Origin: Papilionanthe hookeriana x Papilionanthe teres
Lineage: Eukaryota > Streptophyta > Magnoliopsida > Asparagales > Orchidaceae
NCBI GenBank assembly: GCA_022702705.1
Contig: CM040425.1
Span: 5,844,001-5,908,000 of the forward strand
DNA: 64,000 nucleotides
Direction of reading: 5' to 3'
Part shown: positions 48,019-59,191 of the stretch, one piece after another
How the letters are laid out: every line of letters starts with the position of its first letter
How positions within the stretch are numbered: position 1 is the first letter of the stretch
Program-made: the position numbers and the translations under genes
Notes under the pieces: generated by a model
Seen by the model: the letters and a program-made list of their open reading frames with translations, nothing else
The model's database searches: none
Told to the model about the DNA's origin: nothing

Positions 48019-48301
48019 CCGGAGGTTTAGGTCGGGGTGGGGAGTGAGTCAGGGCGGATCCGGATCTAGATCTAGTTCGCCACTTCTAGTGTCGGGGGGT
48101 AGTGACACTTTCCCCACCTCGGGTCGGTTCGAAGTTCAGACAACACCTTTTTTTCTTTTTTGCCTTTTGTTCTCGCTAGCAGCTTGAATATTGTTCGGGA
48201 TGTAGATATTATATCTATGGAGGGTATAATGTCCCGTTCAATGATCTCTCGACTCGTGTGAGTCTTTTAGAGCTTTAATTGGGATTTCGTGGGTAATGTA
48301 G

Positions 48302-49264
48302 ATGTGTCTTCTTGAGCAAGATTTATCCGATCCTCCGGACTATTCTCTCAGGTTAACTTCTCTGTGCAATCTGGAGTCATCAACCAAAGAGTCTAGAGCA
48401 ATAGGTTCTTCTAATGAGTTCCCTTTAACAGTATCTTTAGTCTGTTGCACTAAAGGTTGTGATCTGACTGGCTTCTTGAAAGGGGGTTTTAATCTGTAAC
48501 AGTTCTCCATTAAATGACCAAACATTCTACAGTGTTTGCAAAACACAGGTTTAGTTTCCATTTGGACTTCTTGCCGTAAACCCTCACCACTCGTCCGAGA
48601 TGGTAATCCACAATTTTTCTAACTCTGGGAGAGAGACATCTCTCTCAATCAGCACTCTAGCTCCATGAATGTTCCCCAAGTCAGAAGTGGAGGGGTCAAC
48701 TTTTAGGGGAGTACCTAATGCTCTACTAATCTGAAATAGAGCATTAGTATGAAACAGTTCAATAGGTAGATTAGGGAATTTAAACCACATAGGTTTAAGT
48801 GGAGGTTCTTTTGCTGGATCAAAACCAGGGTACCATTTGATGAGTTTCATCTGGGTGTTAGCTATTTGCATAATCTGCATTCCAATTAATCTCGCATAGT
48901 CTTCTTCCCCGGATAATCCGATAAGGAGATGTCTTCCATCCATCACTCCAAGTTTCCATTGACCCACAAAGGGGATCCGCTCAAAACAATTCTCGACTAA
49001 TTCCATCTTAGGGTGGCCATATTGAAATTGACCCACAATGGAGAACTTAATTGCTTCAGCAAGAGATTCCATTTCCTTAGTAGTGAAAATAATGGCTGGT
49101 CTGCCCTCCTTGGAGCCAAGAGGTCTAATGAAAGGGCAATCTGATTTCCCAGCAGCCGCATCATGTAAATTTTGGGGGAAGAGTAATTTATCTGCAGCTT
49201 TAGTAGGAGGCAGGCCCTTACTAAGTGCAGAAGCATAAGAGGTGGAGATGTTAATCCCAGCCAT
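48302..49264 (-). pseudogene. LINE ORF1: DUF4283-like protein with CCHC zinc knuckle
   Basis: Starts MAGINISTSYASALSKGLPP at 49,264. The first 226 codons contain RPAIIFTTKEMESLAEAI and GQWKLGVMDGRHLLIGL, characteristic of plant LINE ORF1 proteins with a DUF4283 domain, and MWFKFPNLPIELF. A frameshift near 48,590 separates it from the CCHC knuckle CKHCRMFGHLMENC (spacing C-x2-C-x4-H-x4-C, about 48,500-48,540). The C-terminus ends near 48,302. The role known for the family is RNA binding in the ribonucleoprotein. Confidence 0.85.
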
Positions 49265-49559
49265 GGCAGCAGAATGCCAGAGCTAAATTAACATCAGAGA
49301 ACACAAAGGAGGATGAAGATACGGGAGGAAAAGACAATGAAGCAACCGAACCCAACCAATGGAACAGTAATAATTCAAAAACTTTGCTCGGGAAAGATCA
49401 AAACCCCTTGAAAGAGCCTTACCGACCACCTACCACCACCGGAGAAGGCCAACTTAAAAACCAAACAAGCACCCCGACCTTGGAGAATCGACCAAGTGCC
49501 CAGCCGCCACCTGTGGAAGCCATCACCAGTCAAACCCTAGCAGAGCAAAGGAGTCGACC

Positions 49560-49562
<3 letters not shown>
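49265..49562 (-). other. LINE 5' UTR
   Basis: About 300 bp between ORF1 and the (AT)n tract, not AT-rich, consistent with the 5' UTR and internal promoter of a full-length LINE. The exact 5' end is taken as the start of the (AT)n tract. Confidence 0.6.

Positions 49563-49645
<83 letters not shown>
49563..49645. repeat. (AT)n microsatellite, right of the LINE
   Basis: About 41 AT units. Together with 43,627-43,691 it brackets the LINE, so a target-site duplication would be hidden inside the AT repeats. Confidence 0.95.
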
Positions 49646-49646
<1 letters not shown>

Positions 49647-51640
49647 ATTTTAGGGCTGCCATGAGATAAATTTGATTAATTTTGGTTTAATTTAGGTTGA
49701 CTTTTATTAGTTCAATTAGGTTCATTTGGGTTTGGGTTGGCTTAACATGAGTTAGAGCTTTAATGAGCTCTAGGTACCTTGACCAATATTTTTCATATAA
49801 TTGTAATGAAGATCTTTCATGAAGACACAAAGTGGTTTTGAGCTCATTTGGAGGTTCAATTTTGGCATGGATTGGATTTTTCATTATTTTGGACCAAGTT
49901 GGGTTCGGGTCAAGTTATCTTGTGTTTGAGTGGGAATGGGGTTCAGAGGTCTTCAACAATAATGAAGATATGATTGTCTAGAAGAATTTTTATGAAGGCA
50001 TAAAATGGTTTTGACAAATTTTAGAGGGTTAATTTGGTGGATTTAAAACATGTGTTCAGCTTGGGTCAAAATTGGGGTTTCTTTGGTCCAAAAATGGATT
50101 TGGGTAAGACCTGAGCTCAAATTATGGGCAATTGATGATCCAATTCAGTTTAAGGAGGTTTTATAAAGAGTTTTTAATTGAAATTTGGGAGGAATTGATT
50201 GACATAGGGTCACTTTAGGAGTTTTAGGTTATTTAGGCAAAATTAGGGATTTTGATTTCAAGTGGAATTAGATTCAAATGTGGGTCACATTGGACTTGAA
50301 TTTGGTCTAAGTTAATATTGGGGATGTTGAATTTTGGTTTAGAATTGAATTTGATGAAAATTGAGGTCAATTAGGTCAAGATTGGGTTTGGTTTAGGCAC
50401 CTTTAGGTTAAATGGGCCAAGTTGGGATTTTGGATTGAAAGTGTATTAATTTAGCAAAATTGGCCCATAGTGTAGTTGAACAAAATGAAATTAGGGATTT
50501 TTAGGATTTTCTGGAATTTTTTGAGAATTTTTTGGAATTTTTGGATTTTTGGGCAAAAAGGGTATTTTGGGTATTTTGAGGGTATTGGGGGGTAGTTTTG
50601 GAAAATTTGGAATTTTTGGTCATGAATGGTCAATTTGAGTGGTAAGGAATATCTTGGAATGATTTTTTGGGGATTTTGGTGAATTTGAAGAATTTTGGGT
50701 TATTTAGGGAATTTTGGGGAGGCCGGGGGCCAAATTTTTGAAATTTTGGAAATTTGAAGGTGGCTTCAAGGTGAGCAGGATGTAATGACCAAGGGTCAAT
50801 TACATTTGGTCCTCTATTTGTTGGTCCCTACCACTTAGTCATAGACTTAGGGCTGGGCTATCCACATGAGTTTCCAAAAAGTTTAGGGTTGAAATTAGGA
50901 TGTGCAGTATATGTATGTTGTGAATGTTAAGTGTATGAGTGGTGATCTCCAGACCACCTCAGGGCAAATCCTAAGGTCTGACCACCTATAGGAGACTTCC
51001 CCTAGGATTCCTTATGCTTGCCTTTTTCCTACCAAAAGGTGGAGGTTAGGCCTTAAGCATATGAAAACCCCCTAGTGAAGCAAGAAGAGTTTTGAATTTC
51101 TATGGGAAAGGTTCCATGACTAGTCCTCTAAGAAAGTCACTAGGAGAGTCCTATGGCTAGACCCTAGGCTATTCTAAAGAGAGACTAGACCTCAACCAAA
51201 AGTGAGGTCAACAAATGGACCCCCAATAGGTGTGCTGTGCTAGACAAGCACACTGCACGTATTGGTGTTGACCGACGAGATCAACAAGACCAACACAACT
51301 GTCTGAGTGAAAACTCAAGACATAGCAAAGAGTTTAGCAAGTGAGTTTCCTCTGGGGATTGTTTGGTTGAAAGCCTTTAAATCCAGGGACTCTTGCTGGG
51401 GAAAGAAGGTGGCAACACCATCAAGCTAGGGCTATGAGTTTCAAGCTCCCAAACTCTGAAGGAATCCGAACCGATTTGATTTGAACAAATGGGAATTTTT
51501 AATTTGATTTCAAGTTTCTTGTTTGAATTTCGTTTGACATTTTGTTTTGAATTTGAAATTTGGAATTTTGTTTTCAAATTTAATTTTAGGATTTGAATGT
51601 GTGAATTTGAAATTTTAAGCGAAATCGGAATTTCGGTATC
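49646..51640 (-). repeat. Region C: non-coding repeat DNA, reverse relative of region B
   Basis: G/T-rich (GGTTTAATTTAGG, TTTGGGTTTGGG, AATTTTTGGAATTTT words). The segment 51,000-51,240 is the reverse complement of 16,300-16,560 with differences (CTAGACCCTAGGCTATTCTAAAG here, split as CTAGACCCTAGG and CTATTCTAAAG). GTGTGCTGTGCTAGACAAGCACAC near 51,230 contains a small inverted repeat. No coding potential seen. Confidence 0.6.
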
Positions 51641-51699
51641 GCTCGCAGGAGGAGAATCAGAATTTAGGTACTGACTCGGAAATTCAAGGAAAAAATTTC

Positions 51700-52505
51700 T
51701 TTTTTTTTGGGAAATCAGACGACTAAGCTCCGACCCCAGAATATCATGGAAGGCGGAAAAATATCTCGGAAGGAAGATGGAAATTTAGGTAATTTTTGGG
51801 AAATCGGACGACTAAGCTCCGATCCCAGAATATCGTGGAAGGCGGAAAAATATCTCGGAAGGAAGATGGAAATTTAGGTAATTTTTGGGAAATCAGATGA
51901 CTAAGCTCCGACCCCAGAATATCATGGAAGGCGGAAAAAAATCTTGGAAGGAAGATGGAAATTTAGGTAATTTTTGGGAAATCAGACGACTAAGCTCCGA
52001 TCCCAGAATATCGTGAAAGGCGGAAAAATATCTCAGAAGGAAGATGGAAATTTAGGTAATTTTTGGGAAATCGGACGACTAAGCTCCGACCCCAGAATAT
52101 CATGGAAGGCGGAAAAATATCTCGGAAGGAAGATGGAAATTTAGGTAATTTTTGGGAAATCGGACGACTAAGCTCCGATCCCAGAATATCATGGAAGGCG
52201 GAAAAATATCTCGGAAAGAAGATGGAAATTTAGGGAATTTTTGGGAAACCAGACGGCAAGCTCCGACCCCAGAATATCATGGAAGGCGGAAAAATATCTC
52301 AGAAAGAAGATGAAAATTTAGGGAAATTTTGGGAAATCGGACGACTAAGCTCCGATCCCAGAATATCGTGGAAGGCGGAAAAAATATCTCGGAAGGAAGA
52401 TGAAAATTTAGGTAATTTTTGGGAAATCGGACGACTAAGTTCTGACCCCAGAATATCGTGGAAGGCAGAAAAATATCTCGGAAGAAAGATGGAAATTTAG
52501 TGAAT
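51700..52505 (-). repeat. 89-bp tandem satellite in the Tat 3' UTR
   Basis: Anchoring on GACTAAGCTC gives starts at 51,721, 51,810, 51,899, 51,988, 52,077, 52,166, about 52,253, 52,343 and 52,433, so nine units of 88-90 bp. Each unit also has CCCAGAATATC, GGAAGGCGGAAAAA and GGAAGATGGAAATTTAGG. The seventh unit lacks ACT. A degenerate half unit may precede it (51,640-51,700). Confidence 0.95.
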
Positions 52506-52833
52506 TTTTTGTTTCTTAGGAAAGAGAGGATATTATTAACCTGTCTGTTTCTGATTTCATATCGTTTTATTTTGTTTAATTTTGATTTTGCTTCTTTTGA
52601 GTTCATTTCTTTTCATTTTGATTTGACTTAATTTGACTTGATTTAAATTTTATTTTTAATTTTCATTTTGTTTTAATTTCACTTGGTTTAAATTTTATTT
52701 TGTTTTCTTTTTTTTATTATTTTTTATCCTTTTCTTCTGCATCATTTTTTTTTATTATTACAAAATTTTGGACCCAGTCACAGACACTAGCCCTACAACT
52801 ATATTGGAACGAATATCATTTTTTTCAGTCTTT
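52506..52833 (-). other. Tat 3' UTR between integrase and satellite
   Basis: T-rich low-complexity DNA, no gene. Confidence 0.6.
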
Positions 52834-53944
52834 TCATGTCGTGTAATATTTCTTTAAATATCGTCCATTGATGGGCAACATGGGTCTATCCCCTTGAAAA
52901 TCCACTAACTGGTAAGATCCTCCTGTGTAGACCTTCTCCACCACGAACGGTCCTTCCCAGGTCGGTTCGAATTTTCCACCTATTTTGCGGTGTGCAAGAA
53001 TAGGCCTTCTAAGAACGAGCATAAGGTCACCAACTTTGAACGACCTCGGGCGGACCAATTTATCGTTGGCTTGAATCATCTTTGCTTGGTAGAGTTCCAA
53101 TTTCTGTTGTGCAAGCAATCTTTTTCCTTCAAGGTTTTCCAATTCTGCAAGTCGTAACTTGTCATTCTCTTCTGTTGTAATTTGATTGGCAACGGCAACC
53201 CGGAGCGATGGTAGCTGAACTTCTAACGGAAGAACTGCCTCGGACCCGTACACAAGAGCGTAAGGCGTAGACTGTGTCGGCGTCCTGACTGTCGTCCTGT
53301 AGGCCCACAAAGCTTCTAGTAGCTTCTCGTGCCATCCTCTTTTATTGTCGTCGAGCGTCTTCTTCAGAATCTGAACAAGCGTTTTATTGAAGGCCTCTGC
53401 CAAGCCATTTGCTTTAGGGTAGTAGATCGTTGAATATCTTCAATCTATCCCGTGTCTTCTGACGAAGTTATTTATTTTCGTGCTCTTGAAAGCGGACTCG
53501 TTGTCGGAGATGATTATGCGCGGTACACTGAAACGGTAGACGATTTGATTCTTGAAGAACTGTAAGACTTGCTGCGCTGTGACTTCTCGTAGTGGAACTA
53601 CTTCTGCCCACTTGGAAAAGTAGTCTGTAGCAGTGAGTATAAACCTGTGTCCTTTTGATGAAGGAGGGTCGACCCACTATGTTCGTGCCCCAGCATTCGA
53701 ATGGCCACGAGGCAATCGTTGGGTGTAGAACATTCGGAGGCTGGTGCAAGACCACTCCATGCACCTCACACTGATGGCATCTCTTAGTTACGTTCATGCA
53801 ATCTGTCATCATTGCTGGCCAGTAGTATCCGAGTCTTTTGATTTTAATCTTCATTTCGGTCATGACTGGTGAGCACCACACAATCCAGCATGTACTTCTT
53901 TGACAATTTTCTGTGCTTCTGCTCTGTTCAGACATCTCAACCAC
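52834..53944 (-). pseudogene. Tat integrase remnant
   Basis: The N-terminal part (53,944-53,600) shows IKRLGYYWPAMMTDC and CHQCEVHG, the CC half of the HHCC finger. The core's first Asp appears as Asn (ECWGTNIVG, family GMDIVGP). The frame is lost from about 53,650 to 53,405. From 53,403 the C-terminal core and tail are open for 189 codons: EAFNKTLVQILKK, WHEKLLEALWAYRTTVRTPT, STPYALVYGSEAVLPLE, RSFKVGDLMLVLRR, GKFEPTWEGPFVVEKV. No chromodomain. Confidence 0.9.
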
Positions 53945-54620
53945 ATCTGGTCGAAGGATATCCTATACAAACATTGTCGATCAGGGCATACGACAAAGCC
54001 CTCTTCTGAATCTGGTGCGCTACTGACTTATCTTCTGGTAGCTTTCCGGTTTGCAAATATTCTATTAATGGCTGACGCCAATCTTCTGTATCTTCTGCCA
54101 CTGCAGCAACTGTCTTTTCTTTTCCAATTTCATGTAGACTGTCGAGGTCGATCTGAGACAACACCTGATGTCCTTGTACTGTAATATCTTTAGAATCTTC
54201 GGGTGAACAAGCCAATTCTTTAGCGAGTTTTGCTAAAGCGTCCGCATGGGCATTGTCTGCTCGAGGAATCCTATAGAATATCACATTCGGAATTTGCTCA
54301 AGTAGCTTCATCGTATATCGGTGGTATTCTTTTAATCTCGGCTTTAGAATTTTGTACTGTCCTGCCACTTACTGGATGACGAGCTGTGAGTCGCCATAAA
54401 TGGCAATGTCCGTTATATCCATTAGTATTGCTAATTCCAAGCCGGTGATTAGGGCTTCATACTCTGCTTCATTGTTGGTACACGACTCTGTCAAGTGGTA
54501 AGAAAACCTCAGCATGGCCCGATCTGGTGTCATGAAGATTAAACCAATTCTCGCTTTGCACAGTATGACTGTCCCTGATCCTTTGTCTTTTCGAGCTGAT
54601 GACGCTCCATCAAAGTACAT
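53937..54620 (-). pseudogene. Tat second (archaeal-type) RNase H
   Basis: WEMYFDGASSARKDKGSG (first Asp), CTNNEAEYEALITGLELA (Glu), AIYGDSQLVIQ (Asp), then TAA at 54,369-54,371, then AGQYKILKPRLKEYHRYTM and RADNAHADALAKLA (fourth Asp) on the other side. Apart from the single stop the domain is intact with all catalytic residues. CAA-to-TAA or similar is likely. Confidence 0.9.
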
Positions 54621-54689
54621 TTCCCAACGTTGAGCATTGGGATCTTCTATCTGTAATATCTGCTCATCTGGTAACTCATCATTGAGCGG

Positions 54690-55121
54690 GGACCCAGCTG
54701 GCATTGGGTGCGCTGCAAGAAAATCTGCAAGAATCTTCCCTTTGATAGCGCGAAGGGGCACAAAGGTTATATCAAATTGCAATAATATCATCGACCATCT
54801 TGCTAAGCATCCAGAAAGCGTTGGTCGGGTCATCAAATATTGCAAAGGATTAACCTTTGAAATCAGGTTGACCTTATGAGACAACATGTAATGTCTAAGC
54901 TTCTGAGTGGCGAAAACTAAAGCTAGACAATGTTTCTCAATAGGAGGATACTTTACCTCCGCAGGTATTAGACGTCGACTCAAGTAGTAGAGTGCGTTCT
55001 CTTTACCCTCATCATTGACTTGGGCAAGTTGAGCTCCGAGGGACTCATCTAATGTCGTGGTATAAAGTATCAATGGTCTACCTGGGATAGGGGCTGCTAA
55101 AACAGGAGGTGTCGTTAGATA
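54690..55121 (-). pseudogene. Tat first (gypsy-type) RNase H
   Basis: LILYTTTLDESLGAQLAQ, ALYYLSRRLIPAEVKYPPIEK, CLALVFATQKLRHYML, then LARWSMILLQFDITFVP and ADFLAAHP. The first catalytic position reads TTTLDES where many gypsy elements have an Asp-containing variant; Tat copies often degenerate here, which fits the view that the first RNase H decayed into a tether after the second was gained. The link to RT carries TGA (about 55,122, Arg CGA expected). Confidence 0.85.
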
Positions 55122-56413
55122 TCATTTAATATCTTCGAAAGCCTGCTGGCACTTTTCTTCCCAAATAAATTTGGTATCCTTTTTAATTAATGCCGAGAAA
55201 GGCTGACACATACCTGACAGATTATATATAAAGCGCCTCAGATATACCAGTTTTCCTTGAAATGAACGTAGTTGTTTTAAGGTTTTAGGGGGAGGCATTT
55301 CTAAGATGGCTTTAATCTTCTCTGGGTCGATTTCGATTCCCCGATGACGACAACGAATCCTAGAAATTTCCCAGAGGTAACGCCGAAAACGCACTTTAAG
55401 GGATTCATCTTCAGATTATATTGTCGTAATCGTTCAAATACGATCCTCAAATCATATAGATGGTTTCCTCTTATCTTGCTCTTGACGACCAAATCATCCA
55501 CATAGCATTCTACTTGGTTGTGAATGAGGTCATCGAAAATCCTCGTCATTGCTCTTTGATATGTAGCTCCTGCGTTCTTCAGTCCAAATGGCATCACGGT
55601 GTAGCAGTAAATCCCGATCGGAGTTCTGAAAGCTGTGAGCGTTGCGTCTTCCTGTGCCATCTTGATCTGATTGTACCCTGAAGACCCATCCATAAAGGAG
55701 AAAGTTTCATGTGTCGACGCGATGTCCACCATTAGTTCCGGTATCGGCAACGGGAATTCATCTTTTGGACATGCTTTGTTTAAGTCCCAGAAGTCGACAC
55801 ACACTCGAATTTGCCCATTTTTCTTTTTCACTGGCACAACATTAGCTAACCAAGTCGGATACTGTTCTTCTTGGACAAAATTAGCGTCTATTAATTTCTT
55901 GATTTCTGCTGTAACTTGCTGTTCTATCTCGAGGCACATCCTTCTGGGAGCTTGCTTTACTGGCATCACATTCTTATCCACTCCGAGGTGGTGAACTGCG
56001 ACTGCCGGAGATAGTCCTGGCATTTCGTCATAGCTCCAGGCAAAGAAATCTTTGAATTCTGATAGTATCCTGACCAAGTCCGCAACCTCTTCTTCGTTGA
56101 GTAACGAACTTATGAAAGTCGGTCGGGGCTGCACCTCAGTCCCGAGATTGATTTCTCTTAATTCATTGACTGTTGATTTGATTTCTTCTTCGAATTCTGG
56201 CGGAGCATCGCCTATTGGCTGATCTTCATATTCATCTTGAATGTCCAGCCAATCTTCTTTTGATTGACTAGTAACAACCATGCAAAATTCTGAGTCATCG
56301 ACGGGTCCAAGCGTACCAAACCCAAGACCTTCTTTCGAATTGTGTTTCTTTCGTTTTACATTCCATAATTTTTTGAACGATTGTAACTTATCCTTTGGCA
56401 TTTTATTTGACAC
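55122..56413 (-). pseudogene. Tat reverse transcriptase
   Basis: Open for 370 codons from 56,413: FFAWSYDEMPGLSPAVAVHHL, ANVVPVKKKNGQIRVCVDF, LNKACPKDEFPLPI, FMDGSSGYNQIKMA, YCYTVMPFGLKNAGATYQR, ECYVDDLVVKS (catalytic YVDD intact), then LKMNPLKCVFGVTSGKFLGF. A one-base indel near 55,345 moves the frame to RHRGIEIDPEKIKAIL, LRSFQGKLVYLRRFI (to 55,122). Apart from this the enzyme core looks sound. Confidence 0.9.
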
Positions 56414-56422
56414 ATATCCTTG

Positions 56423-57124
56423 TTAAATTAACTTTTGTACACACGGCGAAAAGTAGCTAAAAGGTAATTCCATTAATTCATTTGAGTCATTTTCTTCAAG
56501 AATTACACAAGGTTCAGAAGTAGAAGGGGAAGCTTTGTAAAACTTGATCGGTTTAAAACCATCATTATGAACTTCCGTGACCTCTACACTCTCTACCTTT
56601 TGAGAATGGATCGGAGTAAGGGTCATGGCATGAACATAGTGGTTAATCCGATCGTACATCGATTCGTATTCATCCTTTGCTTCGTCGTCCAGAGAGATCT
56701 CGAACTGAGTCTTCTTCTGACTTATCATCATTGTTTCTTTATCTTCTTTGGAGCTTTCTTCCATGTCGATGTTGATTGTTGGCTTCGCCTGTTCAACAAT
56801 TTGGGAAATTCTTTCTCGACCACGTCCCCGGCCTCGACCTCGGATGCGTGGGCTAAAAGAACTTTTACCAACTCGTTGAGAAGGAGCGGTATGAGATTGT
56901 TGAACTGGAGCCATACGGTCTCGTCCTTGTAGTTCCTTTGAGTCTTCAATTTTGCTTATCACAATGTCTCTTGAAAATATTGTTTTCTTCAGAGGAGCAT
57001 AGTAAGCGGCGTCTTCATGGATGCCCACTTCATGTATTGAAATCGGCTGTAGATCCCCTTTAATGCAATGTTCTTGTCCATCTTTGTAGTATTTGATGCA
57101 CTGGTGAAGCGACGACGGGACCAT
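56423..57124 (-). pseudogene. Tat protease-RT linker with RG repeats
   Basis: A 233-codon hydrophilic segment starting just after the PWLH motif that ends Tat proteases. It has SPRIRGRGRGRGRERIS near residues 92-108, which could bind nucleic acid or act as a nuclear localisation signal, and acidic stretches such as DMEESSKEDKE. I recognise no domain. Such long, poorly conserved linkers are usual between Tat PR and RT. Confidence 0.65.
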
Positions 57125-57661
57125 ATTGTACTCATGGAGCCACGGTCAACCAAGCAGGGTATTGAACGAAGTATACGCATCGATGACATGGAATTTTGCA
57201 GTTGTTACTAGATTTCTGACTTTCATTTGTAGCGTTATAGATCCGAGGGCTCTTTCTCCTTTTTGATTGAAACCTCTTAACATCATTTTATCCATTGAAA
57301 GCTCTCGGGCATCGATGTCCAAGTAAGCTAACGTCCGTAGACTCATTATATTGAGCGACGCTCCAGGATCTACTAAGACTCTGGAAAGCATGAATCTGCC
57401 GATGATGACAGAAATGTAGAGTGTACGATTGTGATCGGCTGTACCGAGTAGCAAAACTTCATCGGTGAAAGTTACGCCAGGCTGTTCCTTTATGGTGCAA
57501 ACTCCATCTGAGGATGTGCTAGCCAACTGCGCTAAGCAAATGTCGGGATCAAGTAGAGCCTTGATCAAACTTTCTCTCATCTCCTTTGACAGGATCAGAG
57601 CATCGTAAATACTTAGTTTGGCCGGCAACTTCCTGAGATGAGCTAACACATTGTAATTCAC
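57125..57661 (-). pseudogene. Tat aspartic protease
   Basis: YNVLAHLRKLPAKLSIYDAL and LSKEMRESLIKALLDP are the conserved lead-in of Tat proteases. The active site reads LVDPGASLNIMSLRTL, a D-P-G-A-S form. KFHVIDAYTSFNTLLG is followed by TGA (Arg CGA expected, about 57,146) and PWLHEY, the conserved end. Confidence 0.85.
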
Positions 57662-57736
57662 TTTATTTGGGTTTTCAACTTCATTTCAAACTTGTATCTC
57701 TTCAGTAGCTGGAAGTATTTCTTCTTGAGTAACTAT

Positions 57737-59155
57737 CTACTTTCCTTTATCCACTGGAGTTGTTCTCAGAGGTAGCACCTTGCCACTCCTTAAATGCACT
57801 TCCGTTATTCCTTCTTCTGGATCCAGAGGTCTTTCTGTATCTGAGAAGTCCAAACTGATGTCAAGTGGAACTCCTTCGCACTCGAGGACTGGCTCCTCAC
57901 TTCTCGTACTATTGTAGCCAGTGTTGTCAATATCTTCTTTATCTTTGGTGGAAGTTAATATGATTTGAGGATTATTTTGGAAATCGAAATCGGGGTTAGA
58001 TAGGTTGTGATTAGTTACGTCATCACTAGAGACAGTAAGAACGTAGCCAACATCATTTATATCATTATTACGAGACCCTGGAGGGGTACAAAGATAATGA
58101 TACAAAGTCAGGGGTTCGAGGAATTTCACCCCTGAATCTGAGACAACCAGCCTAACGGGAGCAGCCCCTATCCTATCCTCCGCGCTATCGTCTTTAATCT
58201 CATTGACGATCTCTTTCTTTCTCCACTCTCATCGCGGTGGATTCCTTGGCGAAGCTTTTATCTTGGCATGTGCTAACGGTGAACTACGGACAGCGGCTTT
58301 CTTTGGAGAAGACTGAATCTGATCTAGGACCTTCTTGAGTTCATTCTAAATTGCACTCCATCCACCCTTACCAGCATATGGGTCAAGCAGAGAGATTGGT
58401 TCGGCTGAAATTACATTTATAGAACCTTTTTCAGGCTCCTTCAGATATTCCTTCGGTATCGTTATATTTCTTCTTTATAATTCCGCTCAAGCCTATCCTT
58501 GAAACTGAAGCAATTCTTTATTGTATGTCCAAGCATCCGGTGATAGGGACAGAAGTTGAGCTGATCTTTCTTATTCACCTCTTCTGGCTTTTTCGGCTCG
58601 GGTAACTTGAATTCGGGCTTTTTTGGTAGATTCTTGAACATCTTTGCTACAACATCATCTTTGAAAGAGTAGTTTCTGCGTAGTCGTTCTGATATTGTAG
58701 GAACTGGTCTCCCGTCTGTCCTGTAAGGTCTCTGCTGCTGCTGACTGGGCTGATTATTCTGTGGTAGACGAGACTATCTGTACTACTGAGGCTGACTGTA
58801 CTGCTGAGGCTGACTGTACTGCTGAGGTGACTGCTCGGTCTGAATCATCATCGGTTGATTTCCTTTATCAACCGCGGCCACTACGCCAAATCTCTTCTCA
58901 TAAGCCTTTGCTGGTTTCGTTTTCTCTATCTTTTTAGCAGGCTCCGTGTGCTTGATTTCTTTTTGTAAGCTGTTGGCCTTGCTGAGCAGTTTTTCGAAGG
59001 ACTTGATCATGAGACCCTTAAGCATGAAAGCTACCAGACCGTGAATACCCTTGAGTAGTATATCGATCGCGTGCTGTTCTTGTAGCTGGGTTTCGCATTT
59101 CATGCTTAAGTTTCTCCACCTCAAGATGTAGTCAACTGACCCACTTTTAATATGT
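57737..59155 (-). pseudogene. Tat Gag, 5'-truncated
   Basis: From 59,150 the sequence reads SVDYILRWRNLSMKC, QHAIDILLKGIHGLV and so on, part of the Tat capsid, entering in mid-gene. A Gln-rich tandem (SQPQQY-type) is at 58,780-58,820. Near 58,500-58,560 CPYHRMLGHTIKNC resembles the Tat zinc-knuckle-like C-x2-H-x4-H-x4-C. The C-terminal part (58,129-57,737) contains TEVHLRSGKVLPL. Several stops lie between 58,780 and 58,130. Confidence 0.8.
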
Positions 59156-59167
59156 TTGCAATTTATG

Positions 59168-59185
59168 TTTATAGCAACGACACCA
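59168..59185 (-). other. PBS-like fragment after the E3 LTR
   Basis: On the - strand TGGTGTCGTTGC matches the tRNA-Asp PBS for 12 bases (one T for C, one T for C), then departs (TATAAA). It lies six to seven bases beyond the LTR end, exactly where a PBS should be. About 15-25 bases further on Tat gag begins. Confidence 0.6.
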
Positions 59186-59191
59186 AAAACT

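Larger units (their letters stand above)
43692..49562 (-). mobile_element. L1-type LINE with RNase H, near full length
   Basis: A non-LTR retrotransposon of about 5.9 kb: 5' UTR, ORF1 (DUF4283-like domain and CCHC knuckle), ORF2 (endonuclease, RT, zf-RVT, RNase H), a 3' UTR of ~285 bp and a poly(A) tail (T10 at 43,692-43,701). (AT)n tracts lie at both ends, which fits insertion in an AT microsatellite. Both ORFs are frameshifted, so it is dead, but its length shows it was not 5'-truncated by much, if at all. Confidence 0.9.
51700..59155 (-). mobile_element. Tat-lineage Ty3/gypsy retrotransposon, 5'-truncated
   Basis: Read on the - strand: partial gag, protease, RT, gypsy RNase H, a second (archaeal-type) RNase H, integrase and a 3' UTR with an 89-bp satellite. 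The second RNase H between the first and integrase is the established hallmark of the Tat clade (Ogre, Retand, TatII/III), as are tandem repeats in the 3' UTR. The upstream side stops inside gag at about 59,155, where the E3 LTR/PBS begins. LTRs were not identified; region C may contain its 3' LTR. Confidence 0.85.

Noticed and set aside
47795..48187. 130-codon open frame on the + strand
   Set aside because: Antisense to the LINE endonuclease and ORF1-ORF2 spacer; a shadow of the real coding strand.
52277..52606. Open frames on both strands with internal protein repeats
   Set aside because: Translation of the 89-bp satellite, whose units of 88-90 bp change frame; not a gene.
54637..54879. 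Open frames on the + strand across the Tat element (also 55,671-55,994 and 56,567-56,932)
   Set aside because: Antisense shadows of RNase H, RT and the linker.
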